From: an uncultured Bacteroidales bacterium
Lineage (GTDB): Bacteria; Bacteroidota; Bacteroidia; Bacteroidales; Paludibacteraceae
NCBI GenBank assembly: GCA_900319995.1
Contig: ONQO01000002.1
Span: forward strand, 1 to 64,000
Reading direction: 5' to 3'
Length of the DNA stretch: 64,000 nucleotides
The notes beneath the pieces were generated by a model, which was not told the DNA's origin, made no database searches, and saw only the letters and a program-made list of their open reading frames with translations. The position numbers and the translations under genes were made by a program. The stretch's first letter is position 1; the number at the start of each line of letters is the position of its first letter. Shown piece after piece: positions 36,776-45,371 of the stretch.

Positions 36776-36965
36776 TTTTACACACTTTTAATACACTCTT
36801 CACACGCTTTTAATATACTTTTAATACACTTTTAATACACTTTTCACACGCTTTTAATATACTTTTAATACACTCTTCACACGCTTTTAATATACTTTTA
36901 ATATACTCTTCACACGCTTTTAATATACTTTTAATATACTCTTCACACGCTTTTTACACATTTAT
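36776..36965. repeat. 11-bp phased tandem array
   Basis: About 16 units of 11 bp in perfect register, drawn from three variants: TTTTAATACAC, TTTTAATATAC and TCTTCACACGC. The T-tract recurs once per helical turn, so strong intrinsic bending is expected. Confidence 0.9.
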
Positions 36966-37045
36966 ACGCATTTTTTTACGCATCCATCTATTATCAATCA
37001 ACTATCATTTGCTAGCTCTTCAGCAGAAAATTACCTGTATATATT

Positions 37046-37100
37046 ATGTCATTATTAGGTGATTATTAGGTGATTATTAGGTGATTATTATGTTATTAAT
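37046..37100. repeat. 11-bp repeat TAGGTGATTAT
   Basis: Three exact tandem copies of TAGGTGATTAT, flanked by degenerate copies (TCATTATTAGG, TATGTTATTAA). Confidence 0.85.
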
Positions 37101-37239
37101 ATGTTCATCAGCATATCACAAGCGTAGAACACCGTATTGTCATCGTAGTTTCCGCCCAGTTCGGCGAATCAAATAAAGTCTCTTTATGTTGCCATTTTCG
37201 TCTCTTTGCATAAATTATCGCTTTTATTCTTTCTGATCT

Positions 37240-37257
37240 TTTCGTAACATTTCGAAA
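37240..37257. promoter_or_regulatory. Candidate DeoR/AgaR operator upstream of the beta-helix gene
   Basis: Exact copy of the 18-mer at 21265-21282, TTTCGTAACATTTCGAAA, about 150 bp before the -7 box at 37392 and 210 bp before the ATG. Confidence 0.5.
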
Positions 37258-37391
37258 GAAAACTACACTCCTTTATTAAACATTATAATCAACTGAAATT
37301 CACTATATTAATACCGCTTGTGACTATTATGAACATTAGTTTTATGTTATAAAACATATCTGCACCCGCTCGCGCGTTCATTATTTATTAC

Positions 37392-37399
37392 TACCTTTG
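37392..37399 (+). promoter_or_regulatory. -7 box of the beta-helix gene
   Basis: TACCTTTG, 68 bp before the ATG at 37467. The upstream box is weak. Confidence 0.6.
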
Positions 37400-37466
37400 C
37401 ACCGCATTTTGAGGCTTCTCGCCCTTGCAAAACACGAAAACAACTAACATTTAAAAATTCAATATT

Positions 37467-40361
37467 ATGAAAAAACTTTTCCTTCTTATCCCCGCATTAG
37501 TGCTATCTCTAATCACTAATGCCGCCGTGATTAACATCAACACAGGAACTACTGATGCTCTCCGCAAAGCGCTCAACTCTGCCTCGGATGGTGACATCAT
37601 CGAAATGGCTGCCGGTACGTATGTAGAGTCTCCAGAAAACTGGATTGCCTTCACTGGTAAAAATATTATCGTACGCGCAGCAGAAGGTGCTGAGGTTATT
37701 CTACAACCACAAGTTTCCATTCGTTTGAAGGAAGGCGCAACCGCTGAATTTATCGGCATTAAGTTTGATTGCGGACATCTAAGTGATGTGAATGCTTATA
37801 GCGATATCATTTTCCCTGCTGATGCTACAGACGGGAAAAACATCGTTTTGAGAAACTGCGAATTTTATGGTTGGACTCAGAACAATGCTATAATTTATTC
37901 AGCATCATCTAATACGCTGAATTCGCTTATCATCGAAAACTGCTATTTCCACGATGTTACGAAGAGTTGCGTCTTCTTGGAGAACAAAACAAATGCGGTA
38001 GATGTCCAAATTACTAATTCTACTTTTGCGAACATAGCAACCGTTACCGATTCTTACTGGGCAGGTGTGATCGATATGCGTTCCACTACTGGCTCTCTCC
38101 GCGTTGATCATTGTACATTTTATAATGTTCAAGCAATGAATACAGACTACGCCGCTATCGGTAAAATCGGTTCTGGTACTACTGCTGTTGTTTCCAACTG
38201 TATTTTCGCAATGCCGGCCAGCACAAGCGGCGTAAGAACCATCCGTGATGCAGTTACCGCTAATAACTGTCTCGTTTACAATTATTCAAGCGATTCTGGT
38301 TATGGCATGCAAGGCAATGTTACCAAAACTGGCTGCTTCATTGCTGACCCGCTCTTTGCTGATGCCGCTAACGGAGATTTCTCTCTCGCAGGCGACTGGA
38401 CTACAATGTCTCTCTCTCCTGCACGTGGCGCAGCTACTGATGGTTCCGACCTCGGCGACCCGCGTTGGGCTGTTGCAGAAACACTACCTTCTACCGATTT
38501 CGCTTCGCCTTATATCCTCTTGGGAGAAAAGGCTATTTTGAGCGGAAACTTTGCACTCAACGGAGACAATTTCATCCAAGCGCAAGGACACGCTGAAGCT
38601 GGTATTGCAACGTGGAAAATTCATGCAGAGCGTAAAGGCACGATTCAAGCCACACTCAATATAGATGCTAATAATGGTAGCGGTCACCGCTTTGAAATAA
38701 AGGTTACAAATGCTGAAAATGCCATCGTTGCTAACATCGCCGAAGCTGCTGATTCATGGAGCAAGGGAGATCAAATTCTTGGTTCGATTGAAATTCCGGA
38801 AGCAGGTGACTACAAGATAGTATTAAAGAATTACACCAGCTATTCATCAACAATCCTTGAAGGCATCACTCTCTCTTATCTCGGTGGCGCTGTTGTTCCT
38901 GTTTCGCCTTCAGTTAATACTACTCTTGACATCGCAGACGCCGTGTTCTCCGGCTGTACTCGTGACGCTGGCTTTATTCAGTTCCCTTCTTCCGGTACTT
39001 CCTCTGCGTGGATTAAGTGGAATATCTCTACTTCTGCAACTGCGTTCTATGACCTCACACTCAATATTGATGCGCCTAATGCACACGGTCTGACCGTTGA
39101 GATATTTGAGAATGAATCTGCTCCGGCTATAGCAAGTGTTTCAGAAGGTTCGTATGTTTCTTCAACGGGCGTTTTGGCGCTTGAATTGGGTAGAGTAAAT
39201 CTTGCCGGAGATAAGAACTATATCGTCAAAGTGACCAACGCTCCAAGCGGCTCTATCGCGAAAATCGCTTCTCTCATCTTTGTCCCAGTCGTTTCTACAG
39301 CGGTTGTCCTGCCTACCGCATTGGACAACAACGATGCTGTCCTTAGCGAAAAGGCACACATTACGGATGGCCATTTGTATTTCGCGCCTATCGGTGACAC
39401 CAACCCGGTTGGTCAATGGGCGGCATGGAGTGTTTCGGCTGACCATAACGGCACATACCTCTTTGCATTGAATGTAAATAGTGATAATGGTCAAAGCTAC
39501 AAGATCTCTATTCTCGATGCAGGTAATAATGTGATTGACTTCTGCGAGAAAAATCTGGGTAACGGAGAGAAAACGCTCAATCATTATTTCAGCCTTGAAG
39601 AAGGTGATTATTCCATTAAGGTGGAGAATACCTATCCATGGTCGCACGGACATGTAGTAAGTCTCGTCGTTACAGAACCGACTCTCACGGTAATCGACCA
39701 AACGGAAACAACAGCGCGTGAATTGGCAGTTGCACAAAACATCCAAATTATTCGTACATTCACAGGCGGCATGTTCAATACCATCTGTTTGCCGTTCGGT
39801 ATCAATAGTACTAAACTGAAGAATGCATTTGGCGATGATGTAGAGTTGAAAGTATTCGCAGGTGCTGATTTTGATGAAGCGACCTCTGCTCTTGACCTGA
39901 ATTTCAATGATGCTACTTCATCTGGTATCTATCAAGGCACGCCTTATCTTATCAAACCTTCGCACGATATCAAGAATCCTGTCGTTGAGGATGTGGAGAT
40001 TTCGGTAACAGCTGCCGGTTCGTCCTCTGGTGACTATGCTAACTTCAAGGGCACTCTGGTAGCAACTGACATTCCTGCCGGAGAGGACAATCTCTTCCTC
40101 GGTCCGAACAACTTGCTCTATTTCTCACCAGACGCTGCTACGCCGGTAAAAGGTTTCCGTGCTTGGTTTGTAGTAAAGGACATCCCGAATCCAGCACATG
40201 TTATCAAACGCGCACGCATCGTACAGGGAGAGCAAATACTTACTGCGATTGACCTCATGAACGGCGACAATAACAAAGTTCAAAAACTCATTGAGAACGG
40301 ACAACTGATCATCATCCGTGACGGCGTCCGCTATAACGTAATGGGGGTTAGGGTTGAATAA
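37467..40361 (+). CDS. Large secreted beta-helix protein with carbohydrate-binding repeats and C-terminal tail
   Basis: 964 aa. Signal peptide ending TNA. Residues 20-340 are a parallel beta-helix close to the 22484 protein (DALRKALNSASDGDIIEMAAGTY; VQITNSTFANIATV; DHCTFYNVQ). Then three beta-sandwich modules of about 125 residues (about 345-475, 485-610, 615-750) of CBM6/CBM35-like look (HRFEIKVTNAENAIV, LTVEIFENESAPAIA, YKISILDAGNNVI). Next a domain with GGMFNTICLPFGI and the tail IENGQLIIIRDGVRYNVMG. It probably binds or cleaves a surface glycan; the active site is not assigned. Its codon use is more AT-rich than the next gene. Confidence 0.8.
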   Translation: MKKLFLLIPALVLSLITNAAVININTGTTDALRKALNSASDGDIIEMAAGTYVESPENWIAFTGKNIIVRAAEGAEVILQPQVSIRLKEGATAEFIGIKFDCGHLSDVNAYSDIIFPADATDGKNIVLRNCEFYGWTQNNAIIYSASSNTLNSLIIENCYFHDVTKSCVFLENKTNAVDVQITNSTFANIATVTDSYWAGVIDMRSTTGSLRVDHCTFYNVQAMNTDYAAIGKIGSGTTAVVSNCIFAMPASTSGVRTIRDAVTANNCLVYNYSSDSGYGMQGNVTKTGCFIADPLFADAANGDFSLAGDWTTMSLSPARGAATDGSDLGDPRWAVAETLPSTDFASPYILLGEKAILSGNFALNGDNFIQAQGHAEAGIATWKIHAERKGTIQATLNIDANNGSGHRFEIKVTNAENAIVANIAEAADSWSKGDQILGSIEIPEAGDYKIVLKNYTSYSSTILEGITLSYLGGAVVPVSPSVNTTLDIADAVFSGCTRDAGFIQFPSSGTSSAWIKWNISTSATAFYDLTLNIDAPNAHGLTVEIFENESAPAIASVSEGSYVSSTGVLALELGRVNLAGDKNYIVKVTNAPSGSIAKIASLIFVPVVSTAVVLPTALDNNDAVLSEKAHITDGHLYFAPIGDTNPVGQWAAWSVSADHNGTYLFALNVNSDNGQSYKISILDAGNNVIDFCEKNLGNGEKTLNHYFSLEEGDYSIKVENTYPWSHGHVVSLVVTEPTLTVIDQTETTARELAVAQNIQIIRTFTGGMFNTICLPFGINSTKLKNAFGDDVELKVFAGADFDEATSALDLNFNDATSSGIYQGTPYLIKPSHDIKNPVVEDVEISVTAAGSSSGDYANFKGTLVATDIPAGEDNLFLGPNNLLYFSPDAATPVKGFRAWFVVKDIPNPAHVIKRARIVQGEQILTAIDLMNGDNNKVQKLIENGQLIIIRDGVRYNVMGVRVE

Positions 40362-40421
40362 AGAATAATATACTTAAAACACAAGTAAACAATTTGTAGA
40401 ACATTTAAAAATAGAATTAGT

Positions 40422-40562
40422 ATGAAAAAGGTATATATTCAACCGGCAACAGAGTTGCAACAGATGTATTTTGCGAACAACATCTGTAAGATTAGTAGCG
40501 TCGGCGGCGGCACTCTCGGTTTAGGAGGTTCTGTTCCTCCTGGAGGAGTTGAGCCGATGTAA
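40422..40562 (+). CDS. 46-aa small peptide with glycine-rich end
   Basis: ATG at 40422, TAA at 40560-40562. It starts MKKVYIQPATELQQM, then ICKISSVGGG and a Gly/Pro-rich end. This matches the outline of a common but uncharacterised group of Bacteroidales peptides that begin MKK-x-Y-x-x-P-x-T-E and end in a Gly/Ser-rich segment. It lies 60 bp after the beta-helix gene, presumably on the same transcript, and is followed by a strong hairpin. Role unknown; a secreted or processed peptide is one possibility, but no modification enzyme is nearby. Confidence 0.6.
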   Translation: MKKVYIQPATELQQMYFANNICKISSVGGGTLGLGGSVPPGGVEPM

Positions 40563-40613
40563 TAATCCCGGAACCCAGCACGCTCTCCCTTTCGAGATTT
40601 GTGTGCCCGATAG

Positions 40614-40645
40614 AAAGGTGGCGCGTCATTTGGCGCGCCGCCTTT
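40614..40645 (+). terminator. Strong hairpin after the small peptide gene
   Basis: Twelve-base-pair stem AAAGGTGGCGCG / CGCGCCGCCTTT with an 8-nt loop. No T-tract follows (ATAAG), so it may stabilise or process the mRNA instead of terminating it. Confidence 0.6.
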
Positions 40646-40743
40646 ATAAGAAACGGAATTTCGGCTTGTTCGGTTAATTAGCCGTTTCGTGAATCATTGT
40701 TGGACTTTGAACCCTTGGAAAATAGTTTTAACACACCTATACC

Positions 40744-43008
40744 ATGAATAAGACTTTTCTCTCTTTATTGGGTGCGCTCTTTTGCGCCACAACGCTTTAT
40801 GCCGCTACCATCCATGTATCTCCCGGTTCCGGCACTATCAAAACTGCCGTCGGGAATGCTTCGGCTGGTGACATCCTTCTCCTATCGGACGGCGAGTACT
40901 CCGAGTCTTCCGTCAAACCGGCTGTTGGGATTGCCATTCAGGCCGCAGAAGGCGCAAAGCCCGTTGTTATTCTCACAAGCCGTTTCGAAGTCTCGGCGGA
41001 CTTTTCCATTCAGGGCGTAAATATCCAGAGTTCCGGCGAAGCCGTGCGAATGATGCCCGGCAACACTCCCTACAATGTCATCGTCCGTGACTGCGAACTC
41101 TCCGGATGCCCCAGTTATTTCATTCGGGCCTATAATACAGAGCAAGAATGTCCTTATATCAACCAACTGACGGTTGATAACTGCCTCTTTCGGATGGGTG
41201 GAGGAGAAGCCAATTCCGCGCGCGGCATAGCGGCCACCAAGATACCGTTCCAGATAAACAGCCTTTCTATCCGCAACAGCACCTTCGATGGTGGACCGAA
41301 CGGTACGGGACGAATCATCTATCTCCATTCAGGCGACGAGAACAACGTGATACCCTTGCAGGGTTCACTCGAAATCGACCATTGCACGTTCTACAACACC
41401 AACGACACACGCGGCGTCTATCTGGCAAATATTCAGGGAAGCCATGTAACCAACTGCATCTTCATGAACCCCAAAGAAGTTGCCGGAGGCGTCAGTTTTG
41501 CCTTGTACGGCGCAGAATCCAGAATTGAGAACTGCCTCGCATGGTATTCGCCTCTCAAACTATCTACAGGCGCTACCCAGACGCATTGCATCAATCGGAA
41601 TCCCTATTTCGTAGATGCTGCGAACGGCAATTTCCAACTCTGTGCCAACAGCGCAGCTGTCACAATGGGCACGGACGGTTCCACTATCGGTGACCCGAGA
41701 TGGGGAGTTTCGGAGCAACCGTACGACAACTCTAACGACCCCTATATGCCATACAAAATGCCCTATTCGATGGCGCCGACTACCCATTCGGTAAAAATCA
41801 TCTGGCAGATGGCGGAAGAAGTGGAACCCACAGAGGCTGTCGTTTATTATGGCACAGACTCTACCAACCTCGACCATCAAATCACTACTTCTGATGGATG
41901 GCAGGTTCCTGAAGAAGGCTTTGTGCATGTCGTCACGCTGACAGACCTGCAGCCTTTCACACGCTATTATTTCACGGTCGGAGCAAATGACACTCGACGC
42001 TGTCCGAAGATAAGTTGGACCAAAACCGCCCCTGAACCCGGCACCGCATTCCGCATCTTCTCTATCAGCGATATTCACGGCAATGCGTGCCGAAATTGGT
42101 CGAACATGCAGGATTTCATTTGCAACCTCAACTGCGACATTGCGCTCATGAACGGAGATTTTGTCTCCTCCAAAGGCGACGACCGCAACTGGAACAACTA
42201 TTACTTCACGCCGGGAGCTCAGTTCCTCGGCCAGGTGCCCGTTATGTCCTCCGTCGGAAATCACGAGACGGGTGACCCGTTCACCTTCCGCTGGTCGTCC
42301 TACTACGATTATTTCCACCAGTTCAGCCATGAAAGCGCATCCGAAGGAGACACTATCGATCCGCGAGGCGAGGCCTATTTCCATTTCGTCTATGGCAATG
42401 CGGATGTGATCATGCTCAACCTCAACGGCGATCCTTCTTCGCCTGATTTCTTACCCGGTAGTAAGCAGTATCATTGGGCCGACTCCATATTGAATACATG
42501 CACGCGCCCGTGGATTATCATCTGCCACCACGTCGGTGTGCATACTACCGGCTATCATGGCCAGTGGGCGGACGAACCGCGGCAGATGGGAACGCTTTTC
42601 GAGAAATACGCCAAACAGGGCAAGCACATCATCTCTCTTTCCGGCGATGACCATTCGTTCGAACACCTCTATAAGGATGGTGTGCATTATGTCCGGCCGG
42701 GTTGCGGTAGAGATGCCAATTACAGCCAGCAGACCCAACTGAAAGACTATAAATACTCAATTTTCTATAAACAAGTATCCTGTTTCTCCACGCTTGACAT
42801 GTCTGCTGACGCATCTTCCATCACCCTCACCGCCTATGATTCCGTCGGAACGGTATTCTATACCTATACCTACAGCCAAGAAACATGGGGAATCCCGTTC
42901 ACTTCGGACAATACACAAATAACGCCGTATAAGTTTCTCCGCGATGGGACAATCTATATACGGCGCTCAGAAAATACATACTCGCTTGTCGGAACAAAAG
43001 TACGTTAG
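40744..43008 (+). CDS. Secreted beta-helix / calcineurin-type phosphoesterase fusion
   Basis: 754 aa. Signal peptide ending LYA. Beta-helix (about 20-325: GTIKTAVGNASAGDILLLSDGEY; LEIDHCTFYNTNDTRG; NPYFVDAANGNFQL), a fibronectin-like domain (about 340-430: VKIIWQMAEEVEP, LQPFTRYYFTVG), then the phosphoesterase with FSISDIHGN, LMNGDFVSS, SSVGNHETGD, ICHHVGVH and SGDDHSFEH. The tail is LRDGTIYIRRSENTYSLVG. Same domain order as the 24004 protein but without Big2 and only distantly similar. Probably hydrolyses a phosphoester outside the cytoplasm. Confidence 0.85.
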   Translation: MNKTFLSLLGALFCATTLYAATIHVSPGSGTIKTAVGNASAGDILLLSDGEYSESSVKPAVGIAIQAAEGAKPVVILTSRFEVSADFSIQGVNIQSSGEAVRMMPGNTPYNVIVRDCELSGCPSYFIRAYNTEQECPYINQLTVDNCLFRMGGGEANSARGIAATKIPFQINSLSIRNSTFDGGPNGTGRIIYLHSGDENNVIPLQGSLEIDHCTFYNTNDTRGVYLANIQGSHVTNCIFMNPKEVAGGVSFALYGAESRIENCLAWYSPLKLSTGATQTHCINRNPYFVDAANGNFQLCANSAAVTMGTDGSTIGDPRWGVSEQPYDNSNDPYMPYKMPYSMAPTTHSVKIIWQMAEEVEPTEAVVYYGTDSTNLDHQITTSDGWQVPEEGFVHVVTLTDLQPFTRYYFTVGANDTRRCPKISWTKTAPEPGTAFRIFSISDIHGNACRNWSNMQDFICNLNCDIALMNGDFVSSKGDDRNWNNYYFTPGAQFLGQVPVMSSVGNHETGDPFTFRWSSYYDYFHQFSHESASEGDTIDPRGEAYFHFVYGNADVIMLNLNGDPSSPDFLPGSKQYHWADSILNTCTRPWIIICHHVGVHTTGYHGQWADEPRQMGTLFEKYAKQGKHIISLSGDDHSFEHLYKDGVHYVRPGCGRDANYSQQTQLKDYKYSIFYKQVSCFSTLDMSADASSITLTAYDSVGTVFYTYTYSQETWGIPFTSDNTQITPYKFLRDGTIYIRRSENTYSLVGTKVR

Positions 43009-43054
43009 TCCGACTCTCGAAATACCGTTATACCGTAATTACGTGATTACGTGA

Positions 43055-43624
43055 TTACTCCAGCACAATCTCTCCGAAGAATTCAGGGCAATGGAAATTT
43101 GGGGTTGGCAGCTGAATCGGCTGCCAACTTACGTAATGCGGCTTTTTCGTCTTGTCTGCGCATTTGTAGAAATTGACGCGCAACACCTGCGGAAAGACCG
43201 GTTTGCTGTCTCTGAATATCAAATCCAATGGAATTTGGAATTCCACCTCCCATTCAAACATACCTTCCTTCTCTTCAAAAGCCTCTCGCGGAAAAGTACA
43301 CTTGCGCTCAATAAGACCCATCTCTTCGGCACTGAAAGGCTGAACATCTTCTGATCTGCCTTTTCTTCTTGATCCTACCATCGCTCCAATACAGTTGGTC
43401 TCGAAATTGCAATAATACTTCTCTCCGGGCACTTGGCAGAAAAACTCCACGCAACTGTCCTCCCACACCGGACCCTGATCCTCTGTCGTCACAGCGCGTA
43501 ACTGCTCACCCCTCACATGCCATTTCAGGAACAGCCATTCATGGCTGTTTGTCACTTCTACTGTCGTCTCCGGTTTCTCCGGAAAACTCTCCGGCCAATT
43601 AACTTTGTCTATCGCGTAAATCAT
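43055..43624 (-). CDS. CBM9-like domain protein
   Basis: 189 aa from the ATG at 43622-43624. A single beta-sandwich of the carbohydrate-binding family-9-like type: VWEDSCVEFFCQ, YYCNFETNCIGAMVGSRR, WEVEFQIPLDLIF, LRVNFYKCADKTKKPHYVSW. No signal peptide, so it is probably cytoplasmic; its partner is unknown. The last gene of its operon, it faces the phosphoesterase gene 47 bp away. AAATGAC-type heptamers separate it from the kinase gene upstream. Confidence 0.75.
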   Translation of the reverse strand: MIYAIDKVNWPESFPEKPETTVEVTNSHEWLFLKWHVRGEQLRAVTTEDQGPVWEDSCVEFFCQVPGEKYYCNFETNCIGAMVGSRRKGRSEDVQPFSAEEMGLIERKCTFPREAFEEKEGMFEWEVEFQIPLDLIFRDSKPVFPQVLRVNFYKCADKTKKPHYVSWQPIQLPTPNFHCPEFFGEIVLE

Positions 43625-43660
43625 AAATCTCAAATGACAAATGACAAATTACAAATGAGC
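43625..43660. repeat. AAATGAC-type heptamer spacer
   Basis: AAATGAC, AAATGAC, AAATTAC, AAATGAG. It includes the stop codon of the upstream kinase gene (ending H-L-stop). Confidence 0.85.
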
Positions 43661-44722
43661 AATAATGCTTCGCATTTGCTCTTCCATCTTCTCCTGTTCC
43701 TCAACGAGCCTCAACTGCGCTCTTGTCCGCACTAAGTTATGCTCCGGATAGGCTATCTTGTAATACGTGTCGCCGTTAAGCCAGTCCGTAAAGAACCGAA
43801 CGGTCTGCATGTAACTCAACAACCGGCAACCATAGGGCAGCAACTCTTTTTCCAATTCTGTCAGGAATGTGGCCTCTTTCAGATAACCGCGGGCATAGGC
43901 CTCGAACACCTCCATGTCCACATGTATATTGTCGAGATTTAGGTCATCCTCTTGTCCTGTATTCGCCGCCGTACGCATAAAATCGCCGAAATCGCTTAAC
44001 ACAAATCCTGGCATCACCGTATCTAAATCCACAATACAGATCGGCCTGCCTTTCTCGTCAAAGAGCACATTGTTCACTTTCGTGTCGCAATGATTGATAT
44101 GTTTCTTCAGCTTGCCTTCACGGAACAGCACTTCAGCCAGGCACATCATTTCCCTTCGCTTGTTTATAGCATCTATTATATCCGTGCATGCTGACTTGCG
44201 CCCCGCCGCATCGGCTTCCAATGCTTCGTCAAACTGCTGCAACCGAAATTCCATATTGTGGAAATTAGGAATGGACTCACACAGCGCATCAAAAGGTAAA
44301 TCTGCCAGTTGGCGTTGGAAACGACCAAAGGCCTGACCTGTTAACTCTGCCGATTCAGGGGTCACTTTCTCCTGAGATGTAGCGGGCTCAACCAACACAT
44401 ACAAACGCCAGTACTCGCCTTCGGGAGTTTTATGAAACAGCTTTCCCTCTTTGGTCGGAACCAAATGCAATACCTTCCGCTCGATATTTTCCTCTCGGGC
44501 AATGAGTAACTTCTCACGGATATGCGTGGTCACAATCTCTATATTGCGCATCAATCCCTCTACATCCTTGAAAATATGATGGTTGATGCGTTGAAGACAA
44601 TACGAGGTCTCACCTATTCGTTTCGCCGGAACAACGAACGAATCATTAATAAAACCGATACGTAACGGTTGCGGATCTCCCACTTCGTTCCAGATTGCAA
44701 ATTGTTTTAATATATTCTTCAT
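43649..44722 (-). CDS. Phosphotransferase resembling N-acetylhexosamine 1-kinase (NahK)
   Basis: 357 aa APH/choline-kinase fold. Catalytic loop HCDTKVNNVLFD and the metal-binding IVDLDTVMPG followed by DFGDFMRTAAN, which match the NahK pattern (HxDTKxxNxLF, DLDTxMP). NahK phosphorylates GalNAc or GlcNAc at C1 in salvage of host glycans; a related sugar may be the true substrate. Followed in the same operon by a CBM9-like protein and preceded by a HAD phosphatase. Confidence 0.75.
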   Translation of the reverse strand: MKNILKQFAIWNEVGDPQPLRIGFINDSFVVPAKRIGETSYCLQRINHHIFKDVEGLMRNIEIVTTHIREKLLIAREENIERKVLHLVPTKEGKLFHKTPEGEYWRLYVLVEPATSQEKVTPESAELTGQAFGRFQRQLADLPFDALCESIPNFHNMEFRLQQFDEALEADAAGRKSACTDIIDAINKRREMMCLAEVLFREGKLKKHINHCDTKVNNVLFDEKGRPICIVDLDTVMPGFVLSDFGDFMRTAANTGQEDDLNLDNIHVDMEVFEAYARGYLKEATFLTELEKELLPYGCRLLSYMQTVRFFTDWLNGDTYYKIAYPEHNLVRTRAQLRLVEEQEKMEEQMRSIIAHL

Positions 44723-44760
44723 AAAATGACCAAATGGTAAATGTCTAAATGGTAAATGCT
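44723..44760. repeat. AAATGAC-type heptamer spacer
   Basis: AAATGAC, AAATGGT, AAATGTC, TAAATGG. It supplies the stop of the HAD gene (A-F-T-I-stop) and abuts the kinase ATG. Confidence 0.8.
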
Positions 44761-45371
44761 TTTAGTTCCTCTATGCTTGCTGCGGTACGCCAGCCGGCAA
44801 AGCGCTCTCCGGCCTTGCGGTTCTTCTCCAGGTCATCGACATAGATCGTCCTGGCCGCTTCCACTTTCGCTTCGCGGACCACATGCTCGAAAATATCCTG
44901 ATTAGGCTTGGCCATATGCAAATGATGTGAAGCAAACACAGCATCGAAATAGTTACCCAACTGATATTGCTCCCATATCGGATCCCAATGCAGTTCATTC
45001 GAGTTCGACAGCAATATCGTGCGGATGCCTTTCTCACGCAGCGATGCGATATACGCCAACCGTTCCTCTGGTAACGTGTCTAACATACTCAGCCAGGCCG
45101 CACGAATCTGCTCTATCGTCGTACCTTCGAAGCAGTATTCCTGCAAGGTCGTCAGAAACTCCTCTGTCGTTATATTGCCATACTCATAATCGTGCATCAA
45201 CTGCTTCGTCGCAGCGCTCACAGCCACCACTCCTTCGCCTTCGTCGTCAATACCCAACACATTGCGGATATTCTCCTCCGGCATCAGACGTTTGAAATTA
45301 CTCACACAACGCGGCACGTTTAGATTGATAATCACGCCGCCTAAATCAAAAACAACTGTGTCCCAATACAT
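44745..45371 (-). CDS. HAD-family phosphatase (YihX-like)
   Basis: 208 aa from the ATG at 45369-45371; the longer frame to 45650 runs antiparallel in meaning to the upstream gene and is not real. Motif I VFDLGGVI, motif II LLSNSNELHW, Lys in HHLHMAKPNQDIF, motif III IYVDDLEKN. HAD-IA proteins of this type dephosphorylate sugar phosphates such as glucose-1-phosphate. The ATG lies inside the final codons of the DUF4874/4832 gene, overlapping by 26 bp in another frame. Confidence 0.8.
   Translation of the reverse strand: MYWDTVVFDLGGVIINLNVPRCVSNFKRLMPEENIRNVLGIDDEGEGVVAVSAATKQLMHDYEYGNITTEEFLTTLQEYCFEGTTIEQIRAAWLSMLDTLPEERLAYIASLREKGIRTILLSNSNELHWDPIWEQYQLGNYFDAVFASHHLHMAKPNQDIFEHVVREAKVEAARTIYVDDLEKNRKAGERFAGWRTAASIEELKAFTI

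Larger units (their letters stand above)
36108..37466. other. Long AT-rich divergent intergenic region
   Basis: 1.36 kb between divergent operons, no gene supported. In order: interspersed repeats (two copies of AGTTTGAATTGTTTATTATC-like sequence; GTTTAATTCG; AATTGTCTTTAATTG) at 36110-36330; the agaS promoter; a phased TTTC series (36468-36522); two copies of a TCCACTTTTACTTTT unit (36521-36570); two imperfect GCGTTAACT-type repeats (36590-36670); the 11-bp array (36776-36965); three TAGGTGATTAT units (37050-37095); an operator-like site (37240-37257); the promoter of the next gene. Confidence 0.75.

Noticed and set aside
36776..37100. CRISPR-like array
   Set aside because: Units are 11 bp with no unique spacers, and no cas genes are present; tandem repeat instead.
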